From Crossiella sp. SN42 (GTDB lineage: Bacteria; Actinomycetota; Actinomycetes; Mycobacteriales; Pseudonocardiaceae), in contig NZ_JAMHIV010000007.1 of NCBI RefSeq assembly GCF_023897065.1, forward strand, positions 124,001-188,000: a stretch of DNA of 64,000 nucleotides, read 5' to 3'. Within the stretch, counting starts at the first letter, position 1; each line of letters opens with the position of its first letter. Position numbers and translations under genes: made by a program. The notes below the pieces were generated by a model. The model saw only the letters and a list, made by a program, of their open reading frames with translations, ran no database searches and was not told where the DNA came from. This document shows, piece by piece, positions 1 to 7,992 of the stretch.

Positions 1-1101
1 GGTGAGCAGTTCCCCGGCCTCTTCCTCCAGGCCGGCGTGGAACTCCAGCTTGCCGCGCAGCACCGGGGTCACCGCGTCCAGGTCCACCGGCCGCGCCACC
101 GCGGGCCACTCCCCGGTGCGCGCGGCGCGTTGCAGGGCCGCGGCGGCCACGGTCTCGGCGGCGGCCACCGCGAACCGGGCGGAGACGCCGGAGCGCTGGT
201 CCACCGCGCTGGACTCGCGCAGGTGCCCGACGAACCGGGCCAGCACCTCCAGCAGCGGGTCGCCGACCTCGGCCACCAGCTCGGCTTCCTGGCGGATGAG
301 GTTGATCTCGTCGTCGAGGTCGCTGAGGTAGTGGGTGCGGATCTCCGCGCCGAAGCGGTCCTTGAGCGGGGTGATGATCCGGCCGCGGTTGGTGTAGTCC
401 TCCGGGTTGGCGGTGGCCACCAGCAGCAGGTCCAGCGGCAGCCGCAGGGTGTAGCCACGGACCTGGATGTCGCGCTCTTCCATCACGTTGAGCAGCGCGA
501 CCTGGATCCGCTCGGCCAGGTCGGGCAGCTCGTTGATGGCCACGATGCCGCGGTGGGCGCGCGGGATGAGCCCGAAGTGGATGGTCTCCGGATCGCCCAG
601 GCTGCGGCCCTCGGCGACCTTGACCGGGTCGACGTCACCGACCAGGTCGCCCACGGAGGTGTCGGGGGTGGCCAGCTTCTCGGCGTAGCGCTGCGAGCGG
701 TGCAGCCAGGCCACCGGCAGGTCCTCGCCCAGTTCGGCGGCGCGGCGGCGGGAGGCCGGCGTGATCGGGTCCAGGGGGTGCTCGGCGAGCTCGGACCCCT
801 CGATCACCGGGGTCCACTCGTCCAGCAGTTCGGCCAGGGTCCGGGCGAGCCTGGTCTTGCCCTGGCCGCGTTCGCCGAGCAGCACCAGGTGGTGCCCGGC
901 CAGCAACGCGCGTTCCAGCTGCGGCAGCACGGTCTCGTCGAAGCCGACGATGCCGCGCCACACCGGGCGCCCGTCACCGAGGGCGGCCAGCAGGTTGGTC
1001 CGGATCTCCTCGGCCACGCTGCGCGGCTGGTGCCCGGCGGCGCGCAGGGCGCCCACGGTGCGCGGCAGGTCGGCGGGAGCCGTTGGCACACTGGTGTTCA
1101 C
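1..1101 (-). CDS. ChlI/MoxR-like AAA+ ATPase, 3' end cut by window
   Basis: This is an AAA+ ATPase of the magnesium-chelatase I type, close to the mycobacterial Rv0958 family. Such proteins usually pair with a VWA-domain protein and act as a metal-insertion or remodelling machine, not in chlorophyll synthesis. The GTG start at 1101 opens 367 codons that run off the left edge. The Walker A GERGQGKTRL lies near residue 60. The Walker B reads INEL (Asn-Glu where Asp-Glu is usual) and is followed by PDLAERIQ. Sensor 1 is LLLVATANPEDY, and RGRIITPLKDRFGAEIRTHY follows. It is divergent from the deacetylase gene, 84 nt away. The expected VWA gene would lie beyond the edge. Family is confident; the physiological role is unknown. 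Confidence 0.88.
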   Translation of the reverse strand, partial: MNTSVPTAPADLPRTVGALRAAGHQPRSVAEEIRTNLLAALGDGRPVWRGIVGFDETVLPQLERALLAGHHLVLLGERGQGKTRLARTLAELLDEWTPVIEGSELAEHPLDPITPASRRRAAELGEDLPVAWLHRSQRYAEKLATPDTSVGDLVGDVDPVKVAEGRSLGDPETIHFGLIPRAHRGIVAINELPDLAERIQVALLNVMEERDIQVRGYTLRLPLDLLLVATANPEDYTNRGRIITPLKDRFGAEIRTHYLSDLDDEINLIRQEAELVAEVGDPLLEVLARFVGHLRESSAVDQRSGVSARFAVAAAETVAAAALQRAARTGEWPAVARPVDLDAVTPVLRGKLEFHAGLEEEAGELLT

Positions 1102-1185
1102 CCGCGCGACGGTACGCCTGTCCACCGGCTGCCCGCCGCCGGACATCGATGATCAACCGGAGAGCCGCTGACGCGTCCTGGGAAC

Positions 1186-1914
1186 ATGCGGAGATTTCGA
1201 CCTCGCCGATGGCTGGTCTGGACCCTGGTGCCGGTGCTGGTGCTGCTCATCTCGTTGTGGGGAACCTGGCAGGTGAGCGACTCGCGGACCTTCCAGTTCT
1301 ACGGCGGGCTCACCGACCGGGTGGACACCGCGGACAAGGTGGTCGCGCTGACCTTCGACGACGGCCCCACCGAAGGCACCCCCGAGGTGCTCAAAGCCCT
1401 GGCGGAGGCGCAGGTGAAGGCCACCTTCTTCGTCACCGGCCGGGAGCTGGCCGCCCACCCCGAGCACGGCAAGGCGATCGTGCGGGCCGGGCACGAGCTG
1501 GGCAACCACACCTACTCGCACCAGCGGATGGTGCTGGTGGGCGGGGACTTCGTGCGCTCCGAGGTCGAGCGCACCGACGCGCTGATCAGGGCGGCCGGGC
1601 ACACCGGGGAGATCCACTTCCGGCCGCCGAACGGCAAGAAGCTGCTCAGCCTGCCCCGCTACCTGGCACAGCACCAGCGCCAGACGATCATGTGGGACGT
1701 GGAGCCGGAGTCCGACGGCACCGACGCCGCCGATCCGGCCGCGATCACCAGGGCGGTGCTGGAGAAGACCCGCCCGGGGTCGATCGTCCTGCTGCACGTC
1801 ATGTACCCGGTGCGCCAACCCTCCCTGGCCGCGGTGCCGGGACTGGTCGCCGGACTGAAGGAACGCGGCTACCGCTTCGTGACCGTCTCGGAGCTCTTGG
1901 CCCTGCGCCGCTGA
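1186..1914 (+). CDS. Membrane-anchored polysaccharide deacetylase (NodB/CE4)
   Basis: This is a 242-residue CE4 family metal-dependent deacetylase, which removes acetyl groups from peptidoglycan or another N-acetylated glycan outside the membrane. Residues 9-29 form an N-terminal signal-anchor (LVWTLVPVLVLLISLW) after an RRFRPRR basic stretch. The catalytic motifs appear in order: TFDDGP (base and metal Asp), NHTYSH (metal His pair), RPPNGK (motif 3), IMWDVEPES (motif 4) and VLLHV (motif 5). All metal ligands look intact, so it should be active. It is a single gene, divergent from the AAA+ gene and convergent with a small Cys-rich gene whose last codons overlap its 3' end. Confidence 0.9.
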   Translation: MRRFRPRRWLVWTLVPVLVLLISLWGTWQVSDSRTFQFYGGLTDRVDTADKVVALTFDDGPTEGTPEVLKALAEAQVKATFFVTGRELAAHPEHGKAIVRAGHELGNHTYSHQRMVLVGGDFVRSEVERTDALIRAAGHTGEIHFRPPNGKKLLSLPRYLAQHQRQTIMWDVEPESDGTDAADPAAITRAVLEKTRPGSIVLLHVMYPVRQPSLAAVPGLVAGLKERGYRFVTVSELLALRR

Positions 1915-2108
1915 CCGGGCGGCAACGCCACCGAGACCTGGCCCTCCACCACCCGGCCGCGCTGGGCCGCCGGGAGCTTCCACCAGCCCGAGCACCCCTG
2001 GGTGCACGGGTGGGACAGTTCGGCGAACCGGAAGCTCCCGTCGGCCTGCGGCACCGGCTGGCTCCAGGTGATGAACCCGGTGTCCGAACACCAGTGGCAG
2101 CGTGGCAC
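1869..2108 (-). CDS. Small Cys-rich (CxxC) protein, unknown
   Basis: This is a 79-codon reading frame from a GTG at 2108. Its N-terminal half has a zinc-ribbon look: PRCHWCSDTGF (CxxC) followed by HPCTQGCSGWW (CxxxC). The C-terminal half is basic (PPGQRRRAK). It lies directly downstream of an even smaller CxxC gene on the same strand, 10 nt away, suggesting a two-gene unit. Its last 46 bases overlap the 3' end of the convergent deacetylase gene, so the true end may be right but the tail is constrained by antisense coding. An upstream GTG in the same frame would overlap the neighbouring small gene. No function can be assigned. Confidence 0.5.
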   Translation of the reverse strand: MPRCHWCSDTGFITWSQPVPQADGSFRFAELSHPCTQGCSGWWKLPAAQRGRVVEGQVSVALPPGQRRRAKSSETVTKR

Positions 2109-2118
2109 TAAGTCGGGG

Positions 2119-2232
2119 TCACTGCTTCGGGATGTCTCCGGTTCCACCACATCTCCCACACGGGCCGTAGTCGTTGTCCACGTCCACTCCGGACCCCGCA
2201 CACCGGGGGCAGGTCTCGAACTCGAACCGCAT
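2119..2232 (-). CDS. 37-aa DnaJ-type zinc-finger miniprotein
   Basis: This is a 37-codon frame from ATG 2232 (an in-frame GTG at 2244 is an alternative start). It encodes two CxxCxGxG-like knuckles, CPRCAGSG and CGRCGGTG, about 17 residues apart. This is the arrangement of one zinc centre of the DnaJ/HSP40 cysteine-rich domain and of small rubredoxin-like proteins in actinomycetes. The purine-rich GAGAGG abuts the ATG. It is followed after 10 nt by a second Cys-rich small gene on the same strand. It is too short for a chaperone; metal storage, redox or a protein-binding knuckle are guesses. The regular cysteine spacing is the main evidence that it is real. Confidence 0.55.
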   Translation of the reverse strand: MRFEFETCPRCAGSGVDVDNDYGPCGRCGGTGDIPKQ

Positions 2233-2428
2233 CCTCTCACCCACATCCGCCTCGGAGCCGTTGCCGCGCAATCACGATCGGGTCGAAAACACGACTCAGC
2301 CCACACCACGTTTCGTGGATGAGACGAGGTCCTTTCCGGCGGATGACGACCACGACCGGGTGAACTGTGACCGGCCAGAGTGGACTCCGCGGCCGCGGAA
2401 TGTCGGACCGGCCCGGCATGCTGTCGCG

Positions 2429-3526
2429 ATGGCCACCACGGTGACTCGAGCCCAGGCCCTGGCGTACCGGATGGCCGCGCAGGGCCTGCACCGCGCGCAG
2501 CGGCACACCCGCGACCTGGACGTGCTTGCCCTCGGTGTGCAGGACACCAGGGGCTCGGCCCAGCTGGCCCTGGCCGCCCGTCTGCCGGAGCCGCCGGAGC
2601 TGACCGAGGAGCTGGCCCTGCTGTGGTCGGTGCGCGGCGCCCCGCACCTGCACCGCCGCCGCGACCTGACCGCCCTGGCCCAACACCTGTGGCCGAGGGA
2701 TGAGAAGGACGCCTTCGCCCGCCTGGGCTCGGAACGCAAACCCCTCAAGGCAGCCGGAATCTCCTCCCTGGACGCCTTCCGCGCCGCCGCCACCGCCCTC
2801 CGCGAAGCCGTGCCCGCCCCGATGCCCAAGGGCGAGGTCAGCGCCGCGGTCACCGCGCTGCTTCCGCCCGCCTACTCCTACGACTGCCGCACCTGCCAGT
2901 CCCGCCACATCTACGGCAGCCTGTTCCAGACCATCGGCCTGTTCGCCGGCCTGCGCCACGACGTCGCCGGCCCTGCCCTGCTGCTGCGCCCCCTGGAAAA
3001 CCGCCCACCCATCCCGGAAACCTCCGCGGGCGCCACCCCGCTGATCGTCGACTACCTCCGCCTGCACGGCCCCGCCACCCGCGCCGAGGCCGCCGCCTAC
3101 CTCGGCACCTCCCAGTCCGCCCTCGCCCCGGTCTGGCCCACCGACCTGGCCGAGGTCACCCTCGACGGCGCCCAGACCTGGCTCCCCGCCGACGCCCTCC
3201 CCCAGCTCCGCACCCCGCCGAAGACCCAGGTCGTGCGCCTGCTCCCGCCACTGGACCCCTACCTCCAGGCCAGGGACCGGGAGCGGCTGGTGCCGGACGC
3301 GGCCCGCCGCAAGGAGATCTGGAAGATCATCGGCAACCCGGGAGCACTGCTGGTCAACGGCGAGCTGGCCGGGACCTGGCGACCCAAGAGCACAGCGAAG
3401 CGGCTGGAGCTGACGGTCACCGCGTTCCAGCCGCTGACCAAGTCGCAGCAGCAGGAGCTCCAGCGCGAGGCGGAACTGGTGGCCACGGTCCGCGGCCTGC
3501 CCGAGGTGCGCCTGATCCACGCCTGA
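2429..3526 (+). CDS. Winged-helix DNA glycosylase-like protein (AlkX/AlkZ, HTH_42)
   Basis: This is a 365-residue protein of the AlkZ/AlkX family (HTH_42), tandem winged-helix proteins that include base-excision DNA glycosylases for crosslinked or alkylated bases. Family marks are the N-terminal RAQALAYRMAAQGL helix, WSVRGAPHLHRR, the central SRHIYGSLFQTIGLF segment and the C-terminal LLPPLDPYLQARDRERL block, then GALLVNGELAGTW. The start is ATG 2429; an upstream in-frame ATG at 2174 would add about 85 residues of atypical composition. The catalytic QxQ/QxD motif of AlkZ cannot be pinned down with certainty, so activity is open. No operon partner; an ArsR operon with its own promoter follows. 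Confidence 0.8.
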   Translation: MATTVTRAQALAYRMAAQGLHRAQRHTRDLDVLALGVQDTRGSAQLALAARLPEPPELTEELALLWSVRGAPHLHRRRDLTALAQHLWPRDEKDAFARLGSERKPLKAAGISSLDAFRAAATALREAVPAPMPKGEVSAAVTALLPPAYSYDCRTCQSRHIYGSLFQTIGLFAGLRHDVAGPALLLRPLENRPPIPETSAGATPLIVDYLRLHGPATRAEAAAYLGTSQSALAPVWPTDLAEVTLDGAQTWLPADALPQLRTPPKTQVVRLLPPLDPYLQARDRERLVPDAARRKEIWKIIGNPGALLVNGELAGTWRPKSTAKRLELTVTAFQPLTKSQQQELQREAELVATVRGLPEVRLIHA

Positions 3527-3538
3527 CCCGGCCCTGCC

Positions 3539-3568
3539 TTGACAGGCAACCCTCCGGTTGCCTATTTT
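3539..3568 (+). promoter_or_regulatory. Sigma-70-type promoter of the ArsR-SRPBCC operon
   Basis: TTGACA at 3539-3544 and TATTTT at 3563-3568 are separated by 18 bp, close to consensus for the housekeeping sigma factor. The spacer is almost entirely filled by the first operator palindrome. Transcription would begin near 3575, upstream of the ArsR start at 3612. Confidence 0.75.
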
Positions 3569-3597
3569 CGCCTCCGAAAGGCAACCATCCAGTTGCC
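3545..3597. promoter_or_regulatory. Pair of GGCAAC-N6-GTTGCC operators
   Basis: Two near-identical inverted repeats, GGCAACCCTCCGGTTGCC (3545-3562) and GGCAACCATCCAGTTGCC (3580-3597), have centres 35 bp apart. The first fills the promoter spacer and the second sits just past the predicted start site. That is the expected layout for autorepression by the ArsR-family product encoded next. Confidence 0.8.
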
Positions 3598-3611
3598 AAT
3601 GGAGGCGCCTC

Positions 3612-3932
3612 ATGGACGACGACGCGGTGTTCAAGGCGCTGGCCGATCCCACCCGCCGCCGCCTGCTGGACGCCCTGCACGCCCACAACGGCCAGCGCCT
3701 GCACGAGCTCTGCGCGGGAACCGACCTCACCCGCCAGGCGGTGACCAAGCACCTGGCCATCCTCGAAGCGGCCAACCTGGTCGCCACCACCCGCTCCGGC
3801 CGGGAAAAGCTGCACTACCTCAACCCGGCCCCGCTCAACGACATCAGCGCCCGCTGGCTCGCCAAGTACGACCAGCGGCAGCTCAACGCCCTGGCCACCC
3901 TCAAACAGGCCCTGGAGGACGACCGTGAGTGA
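3612..3932 (+). CDS. ArsR-family transcriptional repressor
   Basis: This is a 106-residue winged-helix regulator. VFKALADPTRRRLLDAL is the classic ArsR N-terminal helix, LTRQAVTKHLAILEAANLV is the recognition helix-turn-helix, and RSGREKLHYLNP is the wing. No metal-binding Cys pair is seen in the alpha3 helix. It belongs to the subclass (SdpR/YczG-like) usually paired with an SRPBCC protein. GGAGG at 3601-3605 lies 6 nt before the ATG. It overlaps the next gene by 8 nt, implying translational coupling. Two palindromes upstream probably bind it. The inducing signal is unknown. Confidence 0.92.
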   Translation: MDDDAVFKALADPTRRRLLDALHAHNGQRLHELCAGTDLTRQAVTKHLAILEAANLVATTRSGREKLHYLNPAPLNDISARWLAKYDQRQLNALATLKQALEDDRE

Positions 3933-4362
3933 CCTCGACTTCATCTACGTCACCTACATCCGGACCACCCCGGAACAGCTGTGGACCGCGCTGACCAACG
4001 GCGAGTTCACCGAGCAGTACTACGGCGTGCACCTGGTCTCGGACTGGCAGCCCGGCTCGCTCATCCACTGGCGCAACGACGACGGCACCCTGGGCACCTC
4101 GGGCGAGACCGTGCTGGCAGCCGACCCGCCGTACCTGCTCAGCTACACCTTCAAGGTCGGCGCGGACTACCCGGACCTGCACGCCGAGGACGCCTCCCGG
4201 GTCACCTTCACCCTGGAACGCGACGGCGAGACGGTGAAGCTCACCCTCACCCACGACCGGTTCGACCCGCGCGGACAGGTGCGCGAGTCGGTCTCGCACG
4301 GCTGGCCCGCGATCCTCTCCGGCCTGAAAACCCTGCTGGAAACCGGCGAGCGCCTGCCCTGA
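3925..4362 (+). CDS. SRPBCC / AHSA1-like domain protein
   Basis: This is a 145-residue START-fold protein starting from GTG 3925 inside the ArsR 3' end. The AHSA1 signature is visible: YIRTTPEQLWTALTN at the start, EQYYGV, then SDWQPGSLIHWR, SYTFKV and the C-terminal HGWPAILSGLKTLLETG helix. These proteins bind small hydrophobic ligands in a deep cavity or act as Hsp90-activator homologs. In ArsR-linked pairs they are commonly proposed to bind or modify the regulator's ligand. It is the last gene of the two-gene operon. The specific ligand is not deducible. Confidence 0.88.
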   Translation: MSDLDFIYVTYIRTTPEQLWTALTNGEFTEQYYGVHLVSDWQPGSLIHWRNDDGTLGTSGETVLAADPPYLLSYTFKVGADYPDLHAEDASRVTFTLERDGETVKLTLTHDRFDPRGQVRESVSHGWPAILSGLKTLLETGERLP

Positions 4363-4387
4363 CAGGGGTCGCGGCTAGGGTGTCGGC

Positions 4388-5521
4388 GTGCTGACCGAAG
4401 TCCTGCTCACCCCGCCTGACCAGGCCGTGGACACCGCGACGATCGTGGACGGCCTGCTGGAGCCGGGTGCGCAGGCCGCGCAGGCGCTGCTGGTGCTGGG
4501 CAAGATCGCCCGCACCCGGTTCTGGGTGCACCCGTCGATGCTGAGCAGGCTGCTCGCCGAGTCCGACCCGGTGTTCACCGCCGACGGCGCCACCCTGCGC
4601 GCTGAGTCCTTCTCCCCCTGCTGCGGGATGCACGCCCGCCTGGACCTGCGGCCGGTCGGCACGGTCGGCCGCGGCTGCACCAACGTGGACCTCTCCGCCG
4701 GCACCCGTGCGGTGCTGGCCGGGGTGGCCGGCGAGGAACCGCTGCACCTGCGGGTGCGCGGGGACGGCATCCGGCTGCGCACCCTCGACGGCGACGGCGC
4801 CGAGGACAGGGTGCCACTGCCGGAGCGGTGGGTGGCCGGGTTCGCCGAGATCGCCGCGGTCACCGCGGGCGCGACCCGGCGGGCCGAGCTCGACCAGATC
4901 GCGGCCCGCTCCTTCCTGCGGCAGCTGCCCACCAAGGACACCGCCTCCTGGGTGGTCCCGTCCGGCCGGGGCCTGCGCCTGACCGCCCGGCGCACCGCCG
5001 AGGCGATCCCGGCGGCCGGGTTGCACCGGCTGCGGGTGGCCGACCCGCTGGTGCGCTTCACCCGCGGTCTGTCCGTCTACGCCGCCCCCGGCGCGGAGAC
5101 CGCCAGCTGGGTGCTGCACCTGGACCGGGCCCGGCTGACCGTCACCCTGTCCCCGGCGCCCTCCCGTGGCTTCTCCGGCGAGGGCGGCTGGCTGACCACC
5201 CTGGCCGGCGGGGCCGCGGACCCGGACCTGGTCACCGGCCGCCGCGGCCACGACGTGGTGGACGGCGTGTGGTTCGACCGCCCGCTGCCCAGCGGCCGCG
5301 CCCCGGCCAACGGCCGCCTGACCAAGGCCAGGACCCTGGTCGCGGCGGGCGCGGTCCGCGCGCTGCCCGGGGGCGGCTTCGAGATCGCGCACGGCTCCTC
5401 GGTGCAGCGGGTCCGGCTGTCCCCGGACGGCTGCACCTGCGCCTGGTGGGCTGAGCACCAGGACCGCAGGGGACCGTGCTCGCACGTGCTGGCGGCCCGG
5501 CTGTCAGCGGAGCAGTCGTAA
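4388..5521 (+). CDS. SWIM zinc-finger protein
   Basis: This is a 377-residue protein ending in a SWIM domain: CTCAW followed by a CSH (C-x-C...C-x-H, residues about 350-372), a zinc module for DNA or protein binding. The rest is beta-rich with no other recognisable motif. E. coli YehQ and its actinobacterial relatives have this layout and sit in clusters with AAA+, VWA and long helical-repeat proteins. Here the convergent neighbour is such a long protein (18-nt tail overlap), and a ChlI-like AAA+ gene lies 3 kb to the left. The GTG start gives an N-terminus of LTEVLLTPPDQAVDTATIVD. Role in a metal or ATPase-driven system is inference. Confidence 0.78.
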   Translation: MLTEVLLTPPDQAVDTATIVDGLLEPGAQAAQALLVLGKIARTRFWVHPSMLSRLLAESDPVFTADGATLRAESFSPCCGMHARLDLRPVGTVGRGCTNVDLSAGTRAVLAGVAGEEPLHLRVRGDGIRLRTLDGDGAEDRVPLPERWVAGFAEIAAVTAGATRRAELDQIAARSFLRQLPTKDTASWVVPSGRGLRLTARRTAEAIPAAGLHRLRVADPLVRFTRGLSVYAAPGAETASWVLHLDRARLTVTLSPAPSRGFSGEGGWLTTLAGGAADPDLVTGRRGHDVVDGVWFDRPLPSGRAPANGRLTKARTLVAAGAVRALPGGGFEIAHGSSVQRVRLSPDGCTCAWWAEHQDRRGPCSHVLAARLSAEQS

Positions 5522-7948
5522 GGCCGCCTTCGCCGCCTTCGAGGACCCGGTCAGCCCGCCCAGCCAGTCCCTGGTCGCCGGACTGACCGTGCCCGCGCCG
5601 CGCTCGGCCAGGTCCACGGCCAGCTCCAGCAACGCCGACAGCCCGCGCGCCGACCGGTCCAGCACCGGCAGCAGAGCGTCCACTGTGGACAGAACAGCGG
5701 CCGGATGCTCCCCCGCCAGCACGGACAACCGCTTGGTCAGCCGGGTCAGCGTCAGCTCGCCGCCGAAGACGCCCAGTGCCTCGCCGAGCGCCCTGGGGCC
5801 GAGCAGCCGGGCGTCCAGCAGGGACAGCGCGGCGTCCACCCCGAGCTGGGCGCCCGAGGCGCGCTGGGTGTTCAGCGCGGCCGCGATCATCAGCAGGCCG
5901 GGATAGGAGGGCACGGCCGGGCGATCCAGGAACGGACTGAGCCCGTACACCTCGCTGGGGTAGCCGACCTCGACGTCGTTCTCGAACAGGTCCCTGGCCA
6001 CCTCGGCCTCGTGCACCGCCCGGTCATACGGCGCGCCGATGACCTCGTGCGGGCTGGTGAACCCCTCCCACCCGGTGTCCAGGGGCGGCGTGTTCAGCGT
6101 GCCCAGCCACGGCACGTCCGGTTCGTGCTCCGCCGGTGTCCTGGTGAACTCCAGCCTGATCAGGTCAAAGCTCCCGGTGACCAGGCGCGCCGACCAGCCG
6201 AACGGCTCGCCCGGCTCGCCGCGCAGCACCGCCACCGGGTCGGCGGCCTCCGGATGCCGGGCCTTGGCCGCCGCCAGCCCCAGCCAGTCCTCGGCCGGTG
6301 TCTCCGGCCCGCCGAGGGCGAAGCGCACCGCCGCCGCGTACGGCCCGGTCAGCTCCGCGGCGAGCTCCAGGGCCTCGGCCCTGGTGTCCGGGGCCAGCCG
6401 CAGCAACCCGTCCACCACATCGTCCAGGGCTGCCTCGGGATGCCGGAGCAGCCGCCGCACGAACACCACCGGATCCAGCCAGCCGCCCAGGTGCGTGGCC
6501 GCCGACACCGGCCTCGCGTTCCCGGCCAACAGCGCCCGCATCCGGTGCCGCAGCGGCCGCGACCACCCGTTGACCAGCTCCGGCGGTTCGACCTCCCGCC
6601 CGGCCAGCCCGCGCACCAGCACGCTGAGCAGCTTGGGCATCAGCTCCGCGTGTTCGGTGTCGGCCTTGACCGCCCGCTTGACCAGGGGCTTGAGCGCATC
6701 CCGCAGCTCGTCGCCGGCGACCCGGTGCGCCCCGTCGAGCGCGGCCAGCAGCAGGTCGCCCTGGTAGTGGTCGGCCAGCAGCGCGGAGAACGCCTCGGCC
6801 ACCGCCGCGGGCGAGTCCGGCACCTCCAACGGCACCACCAGCAGCCGCCGCTCGGCGAAGGGCGGCAGCACCGGCTCCGGATAGGCCACCGGCTCCACCC
6901 GGGCCGGCGCCTCCACCGGCGTGCCCAGGTGCGCGGCCGCGAGTTCGCGCACCTCGGCCGACTCGTGCGTGGCCGCCGCCGCGAACACCTCCCCGGCCAG
7001 CCCCGCCGCGGCCTGCCCGGCCTTGGCCGCCAGCCGCACCGCGAGCTTGGCCGTGCCGGCCCCGCGCCCGGCGGCCGCGGCGGGCAGGTGCCGCAGCGCC
7101 ACCTCGGCGTCGAGCAGCCCGGCCTTCTGCACCGCGGCCAGGGCCTTCACCGCGAACCCCACCGTGCTCGGCACCCCGCTGCCGCACAGCCGCGCGTACC
7201 CGTGCTGCCACCCAGCCCGCTCCACCGGATTCGGCTCCAGCGCCTCGTGCAGCGCCGCGTACCACCGGGCTCGGAACACGGCGAAGTCCCTGGCCAGCAC
7301 CTCCAGCGTGATGCGCAGTAACCGCGCCCGGTCCAGCTCGCCGGTGCGGCTCAGCTCGACCAGGGCGGTCGACCACTGGCAGTCCAGGGGCACGTACTTG
7401 TCGAAGGCGGCGAAGCTCGCCTCTCCGGTGCCCTCGACCGGCAGCAGCTCCCACACCTCGTCCAGGGCCCCGGGTGTGGCTCGCAGCCGCTCGGCCAGGG
7501 GTGTGGTCAGGTCCCGCCGCGACCACCGGAACCAGCCCGCGAAGTACTCCGGCGTGCGCACCGGTTCGAGCTCGCCCGCGCGCGCCAGCTCCCGGACCGC
7601 GTCCCATCCGGGCTGCCACTCCACCAGCCAGCCGGCCAGCGCGGCCCGTTCCCGTGGGGGCCGCGCCAGCAGGATCCGCTTGGTCAGCTCGGCCTCCGGT
7701 GGCCGGAGCTCGCGCAGCAGCGGATCACGCGGGGGCAGCGTGGCCAGCAACGCGACCGAGGCCCGTTCCGCCAGCCGACGGTCCCGTGCCCCGTAGGTGT
7801 GCCCGTTGTCGAGCAGCACCAGCTCCAAGCCGTCCCGCACGGTCGCGGCCAGCTCCGGCGCGAAGCCGCGCCGCTGCTCGCCGGGCAGCCCGAGCACCCT
7901 GGTCAGCACGTCGCCGGGGGTCCCGGCCAGCAGTTCGGTCACCAACAC
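5504..7948 (-). CDS. Large helical-repeat protein, DUF6493-like
   Basis: This is an 814-residue, Ala/Leu/Glu/Arg-rich protein without signal peptide or membrane segment. It is built of HEAT-like alternating helices (for example LAGEVFAAAATHESAEVRELAAAHLG). It resembles the DUF6493-type partners of SWIM proteins in actinomycetes; I cannot confirm the family without a profile search. Start GTG at 7948. The 3' end overlaps the SWIM gene by 18 nt, so the two are convergent and not an operon. It probably serves as a scaffold or adaptor. No enzymatic motif is seen. Confidence 0.6.
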   Translation of the reverse strand: MLVTELLAGTPGDVLTRVLGLPGEQRRGFAPELAATVRDGLELVLLDNGHTYGARDRRLAERASVALLATLPPRDPLLRELRPPEAELTKRILLARPPRERAALAGWLVEWQPGWDAVRELARAGELEPVRTPEYFAGWFRWSRRDLTTPLAERLRATPGALDEVWELLPVEGTGEASFAAFDKYVPLDCQWSTALVELSRTGELDRARLLRITLEVLARDFAVFRARWYAALHEALEPNPVERAGWQHGYARLCGSGVPSTVGFAVKALAAVQKAGLLDAEVALRHLPAAAAGRGAGTAKLAVRLAAKAGQAAAGLAGEVFAAAATHESAEVRELAAAHLGTPVEAPARVEPVAYPEPVLPPFAERRLLVVPLEVPDSPAAVAEAFSALLADHYQGDLLLAALDGAHRVAGDELRDALKPLVKRAVKADTEHAELMPKLLSVLVRGLAGREVEPPELVNGWSRPLRHRMRALLAGNARPVSAATHLGGWLDPVVFVRRLLRHPEAALDDVVDGLLRLAPDTRAEALELAAELTGPYAAAVRFALGGPETPAEDWLGLAAAKARHPEAADPVAVLRGEPGEPFGWSARLVTGSFDLIRLEFTRTPAEHEPDVPWLGTLNTPPLDTGWEGFTSPHEVIGAPYDRAVHEAEVARDLFENDVEVGYPSEVYGLSPFLDRPAVPSYPGLLMIAAALNTQRASGAQLGVDAALSLLDARLLGPRALGEALGVFGGELTLTRLTKRLSVLAGEHPAAVLSTVDALLPVLDRSARGLSALLELAVDLAERGAGTVSPATRDWLGGLTGSSKAAKAALRLLR

Positions 7949-7992
7949 GGGGCCAACCTAACCCGGGCCGCCGACAGCGTTCGCCAGGCGAA

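Noticed and set aside
37-1152. Long plus-strand frame of 371 codons antisense to the AAA+ gene
   Set aside because: Arg/Gly/Val/Ala-rich composition without any domain; the opposite strand encodes a conserved AAA+ protein with intact motifs.
5705-7321. Long plus-strand frame opposite the 814-residue gene
   Set aside because: Low-complexity Gln/Arg/Gly/Pro-rich sequence, no ribosome site, antisense to a well-formed gene.
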